This document shows positions 1 through 7,383 of a DNA stretch of 64,000 bases, in pieces. The translations under genes and the position numbers were made by a program. The notes under the pieces were generated by a model. That model did no database searches and had not been told where the DNA came from. It saw only the letters and a program-made list of their open reading frames with translations. The DNA is from Desulfuromonas sp. CSMB_57 (lineage in GTDB: Bacteria; Desulfobacterota; Desulfuromonadia; Desulfuromonadales; Syntrophotaleaceae), in NCBI RefSeq assembly GCF_020194955.2, contig NZ_JAFCIY020000036.1, positions 1 to 64,000 on the forward strand, given 5' to 3'. Each line of letters opens with the position of its first letter. Positions within the stretch are counted from its first letter, which is position 1.

Positions 1-2
1 GG

Positions 3-179
3 ATTCGTGTCGGAACGGTGGACGCTTTCCCGTCGGAACCGTGGCCGGATTCGTCCGGAATACGCAGCCAAGTTTTTCGGACAGACGATGCTGCCCACGA
101 CTCGGAAGATGGCTATGACTACATCGCCTTCCACGATGTGCCGGGAAAAGCAGGCCTTGAAAGAAAATCATTCTTTTGA
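3..179 (+). other. open frame entering from the left edge; degenerate repeat, possible insertion-sequence remnant
   Basis: One plus-strand frame is open from the window edge to a TGA at 177-179 and ends convergently against the SecB-like gene. Its first part is built from a degenerate repeat of about 22 bases (units near 17-40 and 41-61, each containing a GTGG...CGGAA pattern), which resembles the low-complexity DNA I associate with the flanks of IS21-type elements. The second part could be the tail of an unrelated protein. No family is recognisable from about 58 residues, and no start lies inside the window. Confidence 0.2.
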
Positions 180-635
180 CGGTTTCTTGGCCCGTTTTCT
201 GGAAGGCTTGGCTTTTTCCTCCCCTGCCCTTGCCTTAATCAATTCAATGAAATTGACAGATGGCAAAACAACTTTGCCAAATCGACTGCAACCGGTCATG
301 TGAGAGACCGTGCCCCGGGCAATCCCATAGAGAATTGAAAGCCCATTAGGTGCAATCATTTTTTTGATGGTGTCTTCTTCTGTTCCATCGGGAAAATGGA
401 AGTACCCTGCGACATTCAGATTCATGCGATAAGGCGCCTGAGCGAACTGCTCGTCTTTCTGATTCAGGCTAATAAAAAGACGAACTTCAAACCGGGCCTC
501 TCCGGTTGTCGCCCTGCCAATGTTAAAATCAACATCCAGCTCATTGTGGGATTCCTTCTCCCCATTAAAGGAGGGGTTAACCTGGAAGTTGAAACCATCA
601 ATCGAATATTCGTCGATTTCAAGCAGCGCAGGCAT
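168..635 (-). CDS. SecB-like chaperone of a toxin-antitoxin-chaperone module
   Basis: A 155-residue protein of the SecB fold. The C-terminal half has the typical SecB layout: a glycine-containing turn followed by a helix and the motif VLPSVNFIELI, matching the LPPVNF-type segment of SecB. A Lys/Arg-rich tail (about residues 138-155) ends the protein. The start at 635 is chosen because a strong TGGAGGAC ribosome site lies 8 bases upstream; it overlaps the end of the antitoxin gene by 17 bases, so translation is probably coupled. In known TAC modules the SecB-like protein folds the antitoxin and protects it from proteolysis, and the toxin is freed when the chaperone is limiting. The role here is inferred from gene order and fold. 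Housekeeping SecB is unlikely because of the toxin-antitoxin context. Confidence 0.82.
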   Translation of the reverse strand: MPALLEIDEYSIDGFNFQVNPSFNGEKESHNELDVDFNIGRATTGEARFEVRLFISLNQKDEQFAQAPYRMNLNVAGYFHFPDGTEEDTIKKMIAPNGLSILYGIARGTVSHMTGCSRFGKVVLPSVNFIELIKARAGEEKAKPSRKRAKKPSKE

Positions 636-990
636 ATTGGCCGTCCTCCATGTAAGTCGAGTCCACAGGTTCAAAGCCTCGGCTGTCCCTAGCATACAGG
701 GTTTTTGCGTAAAAGCCCTTGGGATAAAGGTCAAGGTGAAGGCTGCAGCCAAGTGCTTGCGCCACGGTCACCATGGTTTTAATCGTCATGTTGGCATCAC
801 CCTTGAGCAACTTGGTGACAAAGGCTTTGCTTTTGCCAAGAGAGTCCGCCAACTGCGCACGGGTGATCTCCTTTTTTCCCATTTCGAGAACCACCCGTTC
901 GGTGAAGTCAAGAATCTTTTCTTCAGTCAGAAACTCAGGATCTTCGGCCCAGAGGTCGTATTTCTCTTCCAACCAGGTCTTTTTACTCAT
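619..990 (-). CDS. HigA-like XRE-family antitoxin with C-terminal extension
   Basis: A 123-residue DNA-binding antitoxin. Residues about 41-82 form a helix-turn-helix of the Cro/C1 (XRE) type, with ITRAQLADSLGKSKAFVTKLL as helices 2-3 and a following MTIKTMVTVAQALG helix typical of HigA. After the HTH there is an extension of about 38 residues with aromatic and hydrophobic positions. In toxin-antitoxin-chaperone modules such an extension is the chaperone-addiction (ChAD) segment that makes the antitoxin dependent on SecB, and I infer the same here. It starts 4 bases after the toxin stop with an AAAGGAT ribosome site and overlaps the chaperone gene by 17 bases. It probably represses its own operon at the palindrome at 1369-1386. 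Confidence 0.85.
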   Translation of the reverse strand: MSKKTWLEEKYDLWAEDPEFLTEEKILDFTERVVLEMGKKEITRAQLADSLGKSKAFVTKLLKGDANMTIKTMVTVAQALGCSLHLDLYPKGFYAKTLYARDSRGFEPVDSTYMEDGQYACAA

Positions 991-994
991 CTTA

Positions 995-1363
995 TTATCC
1001 TTTTCGCCCGTCGAGGGCTCTTAAGAGCTCTCTTGCTTTATCCATATCCTGTTTAGAGTGTTTATCCTTTTTCTTCTTTATACCATGGGTCAGAACCAGA
1101 ATAGATTTCCCACGAAATGCGCAAAATATCCGCACCTGAAAGGATTTGAATTCAAACAGGTCGTCAGCCAATTTTTTGAATTGTTCAGTATTGTTTGGGG
1201 GACCATGATCCGCAGTGCGGCGGAGGAGAGCAACCAGCTTCTTCTGTTCTGATTCAGAGAGTCCATCAACGAACTCCTGCACCAAATGGCGCCCATCAAC
1301 GACTATTTCGAATAGTTGAAATTTTGCCCCTTCAAAAAGAAGAGAACGGGTTATCTGACCCAT
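995..1363 (-). CDS. HigB/RelE-like toxin (Gp49-like)
   Basis: A 122-residue toxin of the RelE superfamily, Gp49/HigB-like branch. The fold is visible as an N-terminal beta strand and long helix (VQEFVDGLSESEQKKLVALL), a central strand pair ending in FQVRIFCAF, and the C-terminal signature LVLTHGIKKKKDKHSKQD, close to the LTHGFxKKTxKTP pattern of the family. RelE/HigB toxins cleave mRNA on the ribosome; that activity is inferred. It is the first gene of the operon, in the toxin-first order of hig loci, with the antitoxin 4 bases downstream and a SecB-like chaperone third. The surrounding DNA is clearly more AT-rich than the rest of the window, which suggests recent transfer. Confidence 0.85.
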   Translation of the reverse strand: MGQITRSLLFEGAKFQLFEIVVDGRHLVQEFVDGLSESEQKKLVALLRRTADHGPPNNTEQFKKLADDLFEFKSFQVRIFCAFRGKSILVLTHGIKKKKDKHSKQDMDKARELLRALDGRKG

Positions 1364-1365
1364 AA

Positions 1366-1403
1366 GAAGTTTACCTTTAGGTTAACTCTTGTCAAATGTC
1401 AAC
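1366..1403 (-). promoter_or_regulatory. promoter and probable operator of the toxin-antitoxin-chaperone operon
   Basis: Reading leftwards, a TTGACA box lies at 1403-1398 (a second, overlapping-phase TTGACA at 1395-1390), followed by an inverted repeat GTTAACC-TAAA-GGTAAAC (1386-1369, one mismatch). The right arm also carries the AAGG ribosome site of the toxin gene. A palindrome directly over the promoter and ribosome site is the expected place for HigA-type autorepression. The -10 box is weak. Confidence 0.55.
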
Positions 1404-1495
1404 AGTTTTTTGTCCAACTCGCCCACCCAACTGAGTATCGATTTCTTTCATTAAAGGCATGCCCCACTTATGCCACGCGTTTTCTCTTTAGAAAA

Positions 1496-3568
1496 TCAAA
1501 GCCTCAAATCATCCAAAAATTCAGACGGCACATCCCCGCTAGTTACCAGCAGATGATCACGTGCCCGGGTGCAAGCGACGTAGAGTAGATGCCGCTCGGT
1601 GTCGTAGACCTCCTGCAGGTCGGCGTCATCGGCAACCGTCTCGATGCGTTCTTGCAGGGGGATGATCTCGTCATCACAGGCCATGACCACCACAGCGCGG
1701 AATTCGAGACCTTTCGCCAGATGCATGGTGCTGATCGACACCTGTCCGCTGACCGTTTCGGCTTTTTCGTCAAGAATCACATACGGCAGATCGGCTGTGG
1801 CAACCGCGCCTTTGGCTCTTCCCATTTCATTGTCTGATCGGACGAAAACCCCGAACTCGTGGGGCATGAGACCTTCACCTGACCGCTCTTTAAGCCAGTC
1901 GGCGACAGACTGGATTTCCTCTTCGGCCGAGGCGCATTCCAAAATGATCGGTTTGGGACCATTGAAGACCGAGATGGTGCCGCGTCGTTCTTCAACGTTG
2001 CCGTCGACATCGGCCACTTCTGGTCCCAACAGGCGATCGGCCTGCATGCGGATTTGATGGGAGGTACGGTAGTTGATACGCAGGTTGCGAGAGCGGCCCC
2101 GGATATCGACACCGAGCGATTTCCAGGAAAACGGCTGCTGGAATATCCTCTGCCCCAGATCTCCGGCGAAAAACAGGCTGTTATCGTTTCCCGCCCCCAG
2201 TGCCGCCAGGAATCGCAACTGGGCAACGCTGATATCCTGCGCCTCATCGATGACCGCAAAATCAAAGGGTTGGTTGTGATTCTCAGCAAGTCGAACGGCC
2301 AATTTGCTGAACATGTCCGCGTAAGTCACCTGACCCCGTGCATGCAACTCTTGCTGCACCTTTTCAAAAATCGCCCAGAGCGTCTGACGGTGGCTTTCTG
2401 GCAGTCGCGTTTTGCGGCCGAGCCTCACCACATCCCGGTAAGAGACCCAATCCTTAAGCTGCCAGGCATCGACTACCTGCTCCCATTCCGTGATCAGAAA
2501 ACGCTGAGTGAACTTATGGCCTTCGAATTCACTGGCCGCCTGCTTGAGTAATTTGCTGATGTCGGCTCGTGAGGCGATTTCAGGCTTGCCGAAGAGAAAG
2601 CCATAAAGTCGTTCCCCGATGGTATCCAGCGCATGGACTTCGAGACGTTCTCCCAGTCGTGGTTCGTTGCCGATCAGGCGTCGTAATTTAGTGCGCAGAG
2701 CGCTGGCCAGTGATTCGGAGAAGGTTGTCAGCAAGACCCTGGCATCCGGGTTATTGCGGGTCAGATAAACGGCCCGGTGCAGCGCGACGATCGTCTTCCC
2801 GGTCCCGGCAGAGCCGGAGACGCGGGCTGGGCCGCTGTAGTCTCGTTCAACCAGTTCTCGCTGAGCGGGATGGAGAAAAACCGTCCACTTCTCCCATAGG
2901 TAATTGAGAGCCTGCTCCAACTCTTCGACATTAGTCATCAAGCGGAAGCGACGCTGCGCATCGGGGTGATCGAAGGGGCTGATATCAGCAGGAACCGGCT
3001 GAGGCAACTGCGGCTTGACGCCGATGGCCAGGTCCAGAAGAGCCTCAGCCGCCTCGCTCGGCAGGTGATCGGCCAGATCGAGGATCGTGTCCTCATTGGC
3101 GGCACGCACGTCATCCAGCCATTCTTCCGGCACCCCATAACTGAGCAGGGTTTCGGCGGTGATGCCGGCAAAGAGAAGAGGCTTTACCGGCGTCAGGGCT
3201 TCCGTCGGCATATAAACCGGTACCGCGATTTCCTGAATTGTTTCTCTGACTTCAACGAGCTGGGCGGCACCGGTTTTAGGATGGGTTTCGAGTTTGCGGC
3301 GGCTGGCCCAGTTGTAGGCGGAGTCGTGGTGGCCGACATAGCACAAGAGCAGGCTGTCTTTGGTCTTGTGGACGATAATGCGCAGATCGCTGCTGACACG
3401 CACTGACCAGAAATTCTTGTCTCTGGCCTTGTCGAGCTTGTGGAAGCTCAATCCCGGATTGGCGGGATTCAGTTGCAGGTCAAACGCGGTGGTCTTTACC
3501 GCCTTTTGTTCGTCGCCAGTTAGCTTGGCCAAACTTTCAGTGAATGTATCAGCGATACGGAACAGCAT
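1496..3568 (-). CDS. UvrD/Rep-like superfamily 1 helicase with N-terminal RelE/ParE-like domain
   Basis: A 690-residue protein. Residues 1-95 look like a RelE/ParE-superfamily domain: an initial ADTFTESLAKL helix, then KNFWSVRVSSDLRIIVHK and CYVGHHDSAYNW, the usual strand pattern. A linker of about 110 residues follows. The rest is a superfamily 1A helicase: Walker A GSAGTGKT at 252-259, DEAQD at 441-445, and the late motifs STMHLAKGLEFRAVVV and LLYVACTRARDHLLV. The start at 3568 is chosen for its AGGAG site and its TGATG overlap with the upstream stop; the frame stays open upstream but has no better start. As the last gene of the five-gene operon it probably unwinds or translocates on DNA for the system. 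Whether the RelE-like part is an active RNase or only a binding module cannot be seen. Confidence 0.88.
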   Translation of the reverse strand: MLFRIADTFTESLAKLTGDEQKAVKTTAFDLQLNPANPGLSFHKLDKARDKNFWSVRVSSDLRIIVHKTKDSLLLCYVGHHDSAYNWASRRKLETHPKTGAAQLVEVRETIQEIAVPVYMPTEALTPVKPLLFAGITAETLLSYGVPEEWLDDVRAANEDTILDLADHLPSEAAEALLDLAIGVKPQLPQPVPADISPFDHPDAQRRFRLMTNVEELEQALNYLWEKWTVFLHPAQRELVERDYSGPARVSGSAGTGKTIVALHRAVYLTRNNPDARVLLTTFSESLASALRTKLRRLIGNEPRLGERLEVHALDTIGERLYGFLFGKPEIASRADISKLLKQAASEFEGHKFTQRFLITEWEQVVDAWQLKDWVSYRDVVRLGRKTRLPESHRQTLWAIFEKVQQELHARGQVTYADMFSKLAVRLAENHNQPFDFAVIDEAQDISVAQLRFLAALGAGNDNSLFFAGDLGQRIFQQPFSWKSLGVDIRGRSRNLRINYRTSHQIRMQADRLLGPEVADVDGNVEERRGTISVFNGPKPIILECASAEEEIQSVADWLKERSGEGLMPHEFGVFVRSDNEMGRAKGAVATADLPYVILDEKAETVSGQVSISTMHLAKGLEFRAVVVMACDDEIIPLQERIETVADDADLQEVYDTERHLLYVACTRARDHLLVTSGDVPSEFLDDLRL

Positions 3569-6500
3569 CAGGTCAACTCCTGCCCATAGCAACGCAAAAA
3601 ATTGGCAAGGCGTTGAAATCTTTGGTCTCCTACTATCTGAGGTTCAGCGGCGCTGATCGCACGTAAACTCTCATTTAAAAATCGTCTCGGCACCCATTGT
3701 GGTTGATCGCCAATCACCCGATCCAGGAAGCCTAAGGCAGGTTCCGGGAACTTTTGGCAGATATCAGTTTTGTGTAAGAGGTTCAACAGGAAATCGGGAT
3801 GTTCTAGCGGCTGAAGCCAGGCACCAAGCATCGTAACTGCCTGTGGAAAGTCCTGCTGGGCCGCAATGCACAACCGACCAAAGCTTTCGCCAAAGGATGC
3901 GGTAACGTGCTCACGCGACTTTGGCCATATCGAGTGCAGGTACGGCACCACGCGGTTCTTCCAGTAATCGGAGCGCTGGTCGCCGGCTCCTTCCAAACCA
4001 CGGACCAGAGCTTCCGCAGCTTCTAGTAGCCCATCTGGAGGCAAAGTACGCGTGGCACGCGCCAGTTCTGCTGTACTGAAAGTATCCCCAAGGTCAAGTG
4101 CAGCGAAGGTCAGCAGGGCAGCATACTGCCCATCGTGTTTGCCAAGGTCCGTATAGTGTCTAGCTGTATCGAGAAACGGTTGCTTAATTGCCTCCATTAG
4201 AGGGCGATAGAGACGTGGTGACCAGAGAAAACCCTCCCAGGCTGCGCGCGCTTCCGCTTCAGACCGCTGCCATTCAAAAAGCGGCAGAAGGTATTTTGTG
4301 GCCCATGTACAATCCACGCGAAATAGAGTGACGATATGCACTGCCAGAAGAACGCGACCGTGCCTGAACTTCTCCACGTTCGTATCGCAAATCTCGGCAA
4401 AAATGCAATTAAGCTCCTTAGGCAGGCCTTGCCCATCTTCGAGCGACTGACGATGCCACCACAGCAGAAGCGCCTGTGCCACGAGCCCTACAGGGTGATT
4501 AATGGCACGCATGACAGGATCTTCAGTATCAACGCCGTCCAGATCACACAGATTCAGTATTCGTCGGCAAATGGCCAAGAATTCCATCTCATGGCCCTCG
4601 AAAGTCTCGGCAATGGCCTTTAGCCACCAACTGACACTTCGGGCGAGCTTCTGGATCACATGATCGGGGGCATCAGCAATTAAAGCCCTCATATAACGCC
4701 AGGACCTTTTGATTAGTTTTTCTTCCGACCAGGCCTGCAAAGCCAAACGCCAACGATCAGTCAACCATACGCCTTCCCTGGCCAAGGCACATATGGCACA
4801 AGCGGTAGTGGCGAAATGGTCGCGGCAACGCTGCCGCCAATCATCTTCCTGCCAGTGGTCCGTGCTTGGATGCTGCCTGAGCCACTCGATCAATTCCCGA
4901 CGACGACGCGGCGTAGCGACAAACGTGCGCCACGGGTCACCTTCTCCAACCCAACGTACCTCACCCATCCAGACCGGAAATTCGTCACGTTCGTCTTCGG
5001 CCAACCTCCATTCTGGGTTTTGGGCAGACAATACTTGGAGCCTCTCCTCACCGAGCGGATGCAGAGTTGTACCAGTCTGGGCAATTTTGGACAACCTGAG
5101 CCATATTCCCCTCTCCACGATTTGGGTCCAACGATCATCTTCGATGTCGTCCATAAACATGGCACGCGGTGGTCCGGCAAGTATGGCTTGTTCCAGTTGC
5201 TCAAAATCGGCGGTATCCAGTTTCGGCGCCAAGACAACGAGCAGACGCAAAGACTCTCGCTCTGTCTCTACCGACCACAGCCACCAGTGATCGTCTGCCA
5301 ATAACCAGTCGAGTGGCCTACGCAGAAAAATGAGGTCGTCATGCCCTGCAGCAAAAAACGCTAATCGTTTGAACAGCGGATACGGTACTTGCCACCAGCT
5401 CTCAGCAACCAAACGGGCCTTATCAGGATATCGAGCAGCGGTCGCAAGCCAAGCGTCACGGGTGAGCTCGATCAGCGCTGTCCAGTCGCGAAAATCCTTG
5501 TTCTGCGGATGCTCACTAATCGACGGCTGATCCATGTATGATCGGTCGCTTCCGGCGTCCGCTCCGCCCAATTCCTGCATCAAGTCCAGCGCGTCTTTTA
5601 GCAAAGCGTTGAAATCGGGCAGTAGATCGGGCAGCACCTCGGTCCAGAGCTGCTCCTTCTTCAAATCGTGCAAACTGGAATGCACGTGGTCTGTGGACAA
5701 TACGATCTCCCATTCGACGAGGTCCTTCAGCAATTGCGGCTCGCCCTCGCCGTCATGCTCTCCGGGCCAGCGGATCGGGTCTCGCAATAACACACGTGGC
5801 GTAAAAATTTCGCGCAATTCCAAACGCAAGGTGGTGGTGAGGCCCTCGTGATTGAAACGAACCTGCCAGTCGTAGAGATCAAGATTGCGTGCCCGCGCCC
5901 TCAAACGCCCAGTTAACAGCAACCGCCAAAGCGAACGCATCATGGGGCGCGGGATGGCATTCGGAGAATATGTGCGGATACGGTTAAGCTCATCCGTATT
6001 GCCATCGCTTTCGAACTTGGCCAGCTCATTCAGACGGTCGTCTATATTCCTAATCAGTTCTTCATGCAATCGGCCGCCGCGTTTAACTAACCACAATAAC
6101 AGTGTAGGGTCGTCGAGATGGCGTAACAGCCAACGCGCAATATGTCGCATTACAGCATCCCAGCCGGTGCGACACGCCCCGATATCAACTAGAGCCATCC
6201 GGGGGGAAAGATCGTAAGGAGAAGGCCGGCAGGTTAGGCTGAACGAAAGTTTGCCATCAGTAGTGGACTTGGGTGGCACGCCGAATCGTATAAGATCTGC
6301 CTGTCGGTAACGTTCCTCACATAAAGGCCCCAGCCACTCCAGTGATGGCACCGGGACCAGATCAGCAAATCGCTTGGCAGGCAGGCCCCGTGAGTCACTC
6401 AGTGCCCAAAGCAGGCGGCCGACGAAATCGTCCTGTTTCGTGCTGGCTAAAGGACGTGCCATCGCACACTCTACGACTACGCGTTCCTTGCCTTGAACGC

Positions 6501-7377
6501 CATCGCGGTAAGTGTCCGCCCAAGCGCGCAACGTCTTTTGCAGGTAAGCGTGGCGGTTGTGCTCACGGTAGAGGATAGGTGTAACGTTCTTCGCCCGCCA
6601 CTCGTTCGCGCGATCGGTTTCCTTGCCATTCGAATAGCTGCCAAAGGCGAACATCTCCGGGTGAGATTCACCCAGTAATCGATCGGCGGCAAGGGCATCC
6701 ATCATATAGCGAAGGACTGGGTCATTGATGCTATAGCCAATGAAGCAGACGGTGTAATTGCGAAACAACTCACTGACGAAACGTGCAGCCCAGCGCTCAG
6801 TCAGGTAAGCTAGTCCGAAATCACCACTAGACACCACCAGGCAATCCAATTCGCTGTCGCTAAGTATCGCAGGTATGAGGCCATGCAGGTAAACCAGGCC
6901 ATCCCAGCGGTTTTTTGGAACCGGCAATAAAGGTGCCTTAAACCGCTCGACCTTCAGTTCTTTGGCGGCAATCACCTCCTCGAATAATCGATCAAAGTTA
7001 GTGGTGATCAGCCGTGTTCGCCCCTCTCGACTTTTGCTAAGCGTAAGGAGTGCCTCATGGTTGGCCGTTGCCTTCTTAGCTGTGAGGTCAGGGGTGAGAA
7101 TGCCCGCCAACGCCCGGCGTACCATGGATCGACCGCCGACGATTCCGGTTTCCAGCAGACTAATGGCGGTGTCGAACTGCTTTGCCCTGATCGCTCCCTG
7201 CTGCACTGCGTCTGGTATCGCTCCCAGCCTCGAATAGAGCCTCTCAACAAGTTCCGAAAACCCAGGCAAGCGTGCAGGACAGGAAATACCAGCGCCACAG
7301 AAGAAGACAACTCGTCCGTCTTCATGAGCCTGTAAGAGGCGTTCAGGAACATCTGGCCCATTCTTGATGAATTGCAT
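3568..7377 (-). CDS. SIR2-domain NADase-like protein with very long helical C-terminus (DUF4020-type)
   Basis: A 1,269-residue protein. Residues about 20-270 are a SIR2-like NAD-binding domain with GAGIS at 28-32, TNFD at 126-129, YLHG at 163-166 and GYSINDP at 214-220. The Asn and His expected for NAD hydrolysis are therefore present. The remaining 1,000 residues are rich in Trp, Leu and Arg and look like helical repeats; I associate the C-terminal end with DUF4020, which occurs with SIR2 domains, but cannot confirm this without a search. In other defence systems (Thoeris, DSR, SIR2-HerA) SIR2 proteins deplete NAD during phage infection. The gene starts 6 bases after the methyltransferase stop and overlaps the helicase start by one base, so it is an integral part of the operon. 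The inferred role is the abortive effector. Confidence 0.85.
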   Translation of the reverse strand: MQFIKNGPDVPERLLQAHEDGRVVFFCGAGISCPARLPGFSELVERLYSRLGAIPDAVQQGAIRAKQFDTAISLLETGIVGGRSMVRRALAGILTPDLTAKKATANHEALLTLSKSREGRTRLITTNFDRLFEEVIAAKELKVERFKAPLLPVPKNRWDGLVYLHGLIPAILSDSELDCLVVSSGDFGLAYLTERWAARFVSELFRNYTVCFIGYSINDPVLRYMMDALAADRLLGESHPEMFAFGSYSNGKETDRANEWRAKNVTPILYREHNRHAYLQKTLRAWADTYRDGVQGKERVVVECAMARPLASTKQDDFVGRLLWALSDSRGLPAKRFADLVPVPSLEWLGPLCEERYRQADLIRFGVPPKSTTDGKLSFSLTCRPSPYDLSPRMALVDIGACRTGWDAVMRHIARWLLRHLDDPTLLLWLVKRGGRLHEELIRNIDDRLNELAKFESDGNTDELNRIRTYSPNAIPRPMMRSLWRLLLTGRLRARARNLDLYDWQVRFNHEGLTTTLRLELREIFTPRVLLRDPIRWPGEHDGEGEPQLLKDLVEWEIVLSTDHVHSSLHDLKKEQLWTEVLPDLLPDFNALLKDALDLMQELGGADAGSDRSYMDQPSISEHPQNKDFRDWTALIELTRDAWLATAARYPDKARLVAESWWQVPYPLFKRLAFFAAGHDDLIFLRRPLDWLLADDHWWLWSVETERESLRLLVVLAPKLDTADFEQLEQAILAGPPRAMFMDDIEDDRWTQIVERGIWLRLSKIAQTGTTLHPLGEERLQVLSAQNPEWRLAEDERDEFPVWMGEVRWVGEGDPWRTFVATPRRRRELIEWLRQHPSTDHWQEDDWRQRCRDHFATTACAICALAREGVWLTDRWRLALQAWSEEKLIKRSWRYMRALIADAPDHVIQKLARSVSWWLKAIAETFEGHEMEFLAICRRILNLCDLDGVDTEDPVMRAINHPVGLVAQALLLWWHRQSLEDGQGLPKELNCIFAEICDTNVEKFRHGRVLLAVHIVTLFRVDCTWATKYLLPLFEWQRSEAEARAAWEGFLWSPRLYRPLMEAIKQPFLDTARHYTDLGKHDGQYAALLTFAALDLGDTFSTAELARATRTLPPDGLLEAAEALVRGLEGAGDQRSDYWKNRVVPYLHSIWPKSREHVTASFGESFGRLCIAAQQDFPQAVTMLGAWLQPLEHPDFLLNLLHKTDICQKFPEPALGFLDRVIGDQPQWVPRRFLNESLRAISAAEPQIVGDQRFQRLANFLRCYGQELT

Positions 7378-7383
7378 AGCCTG

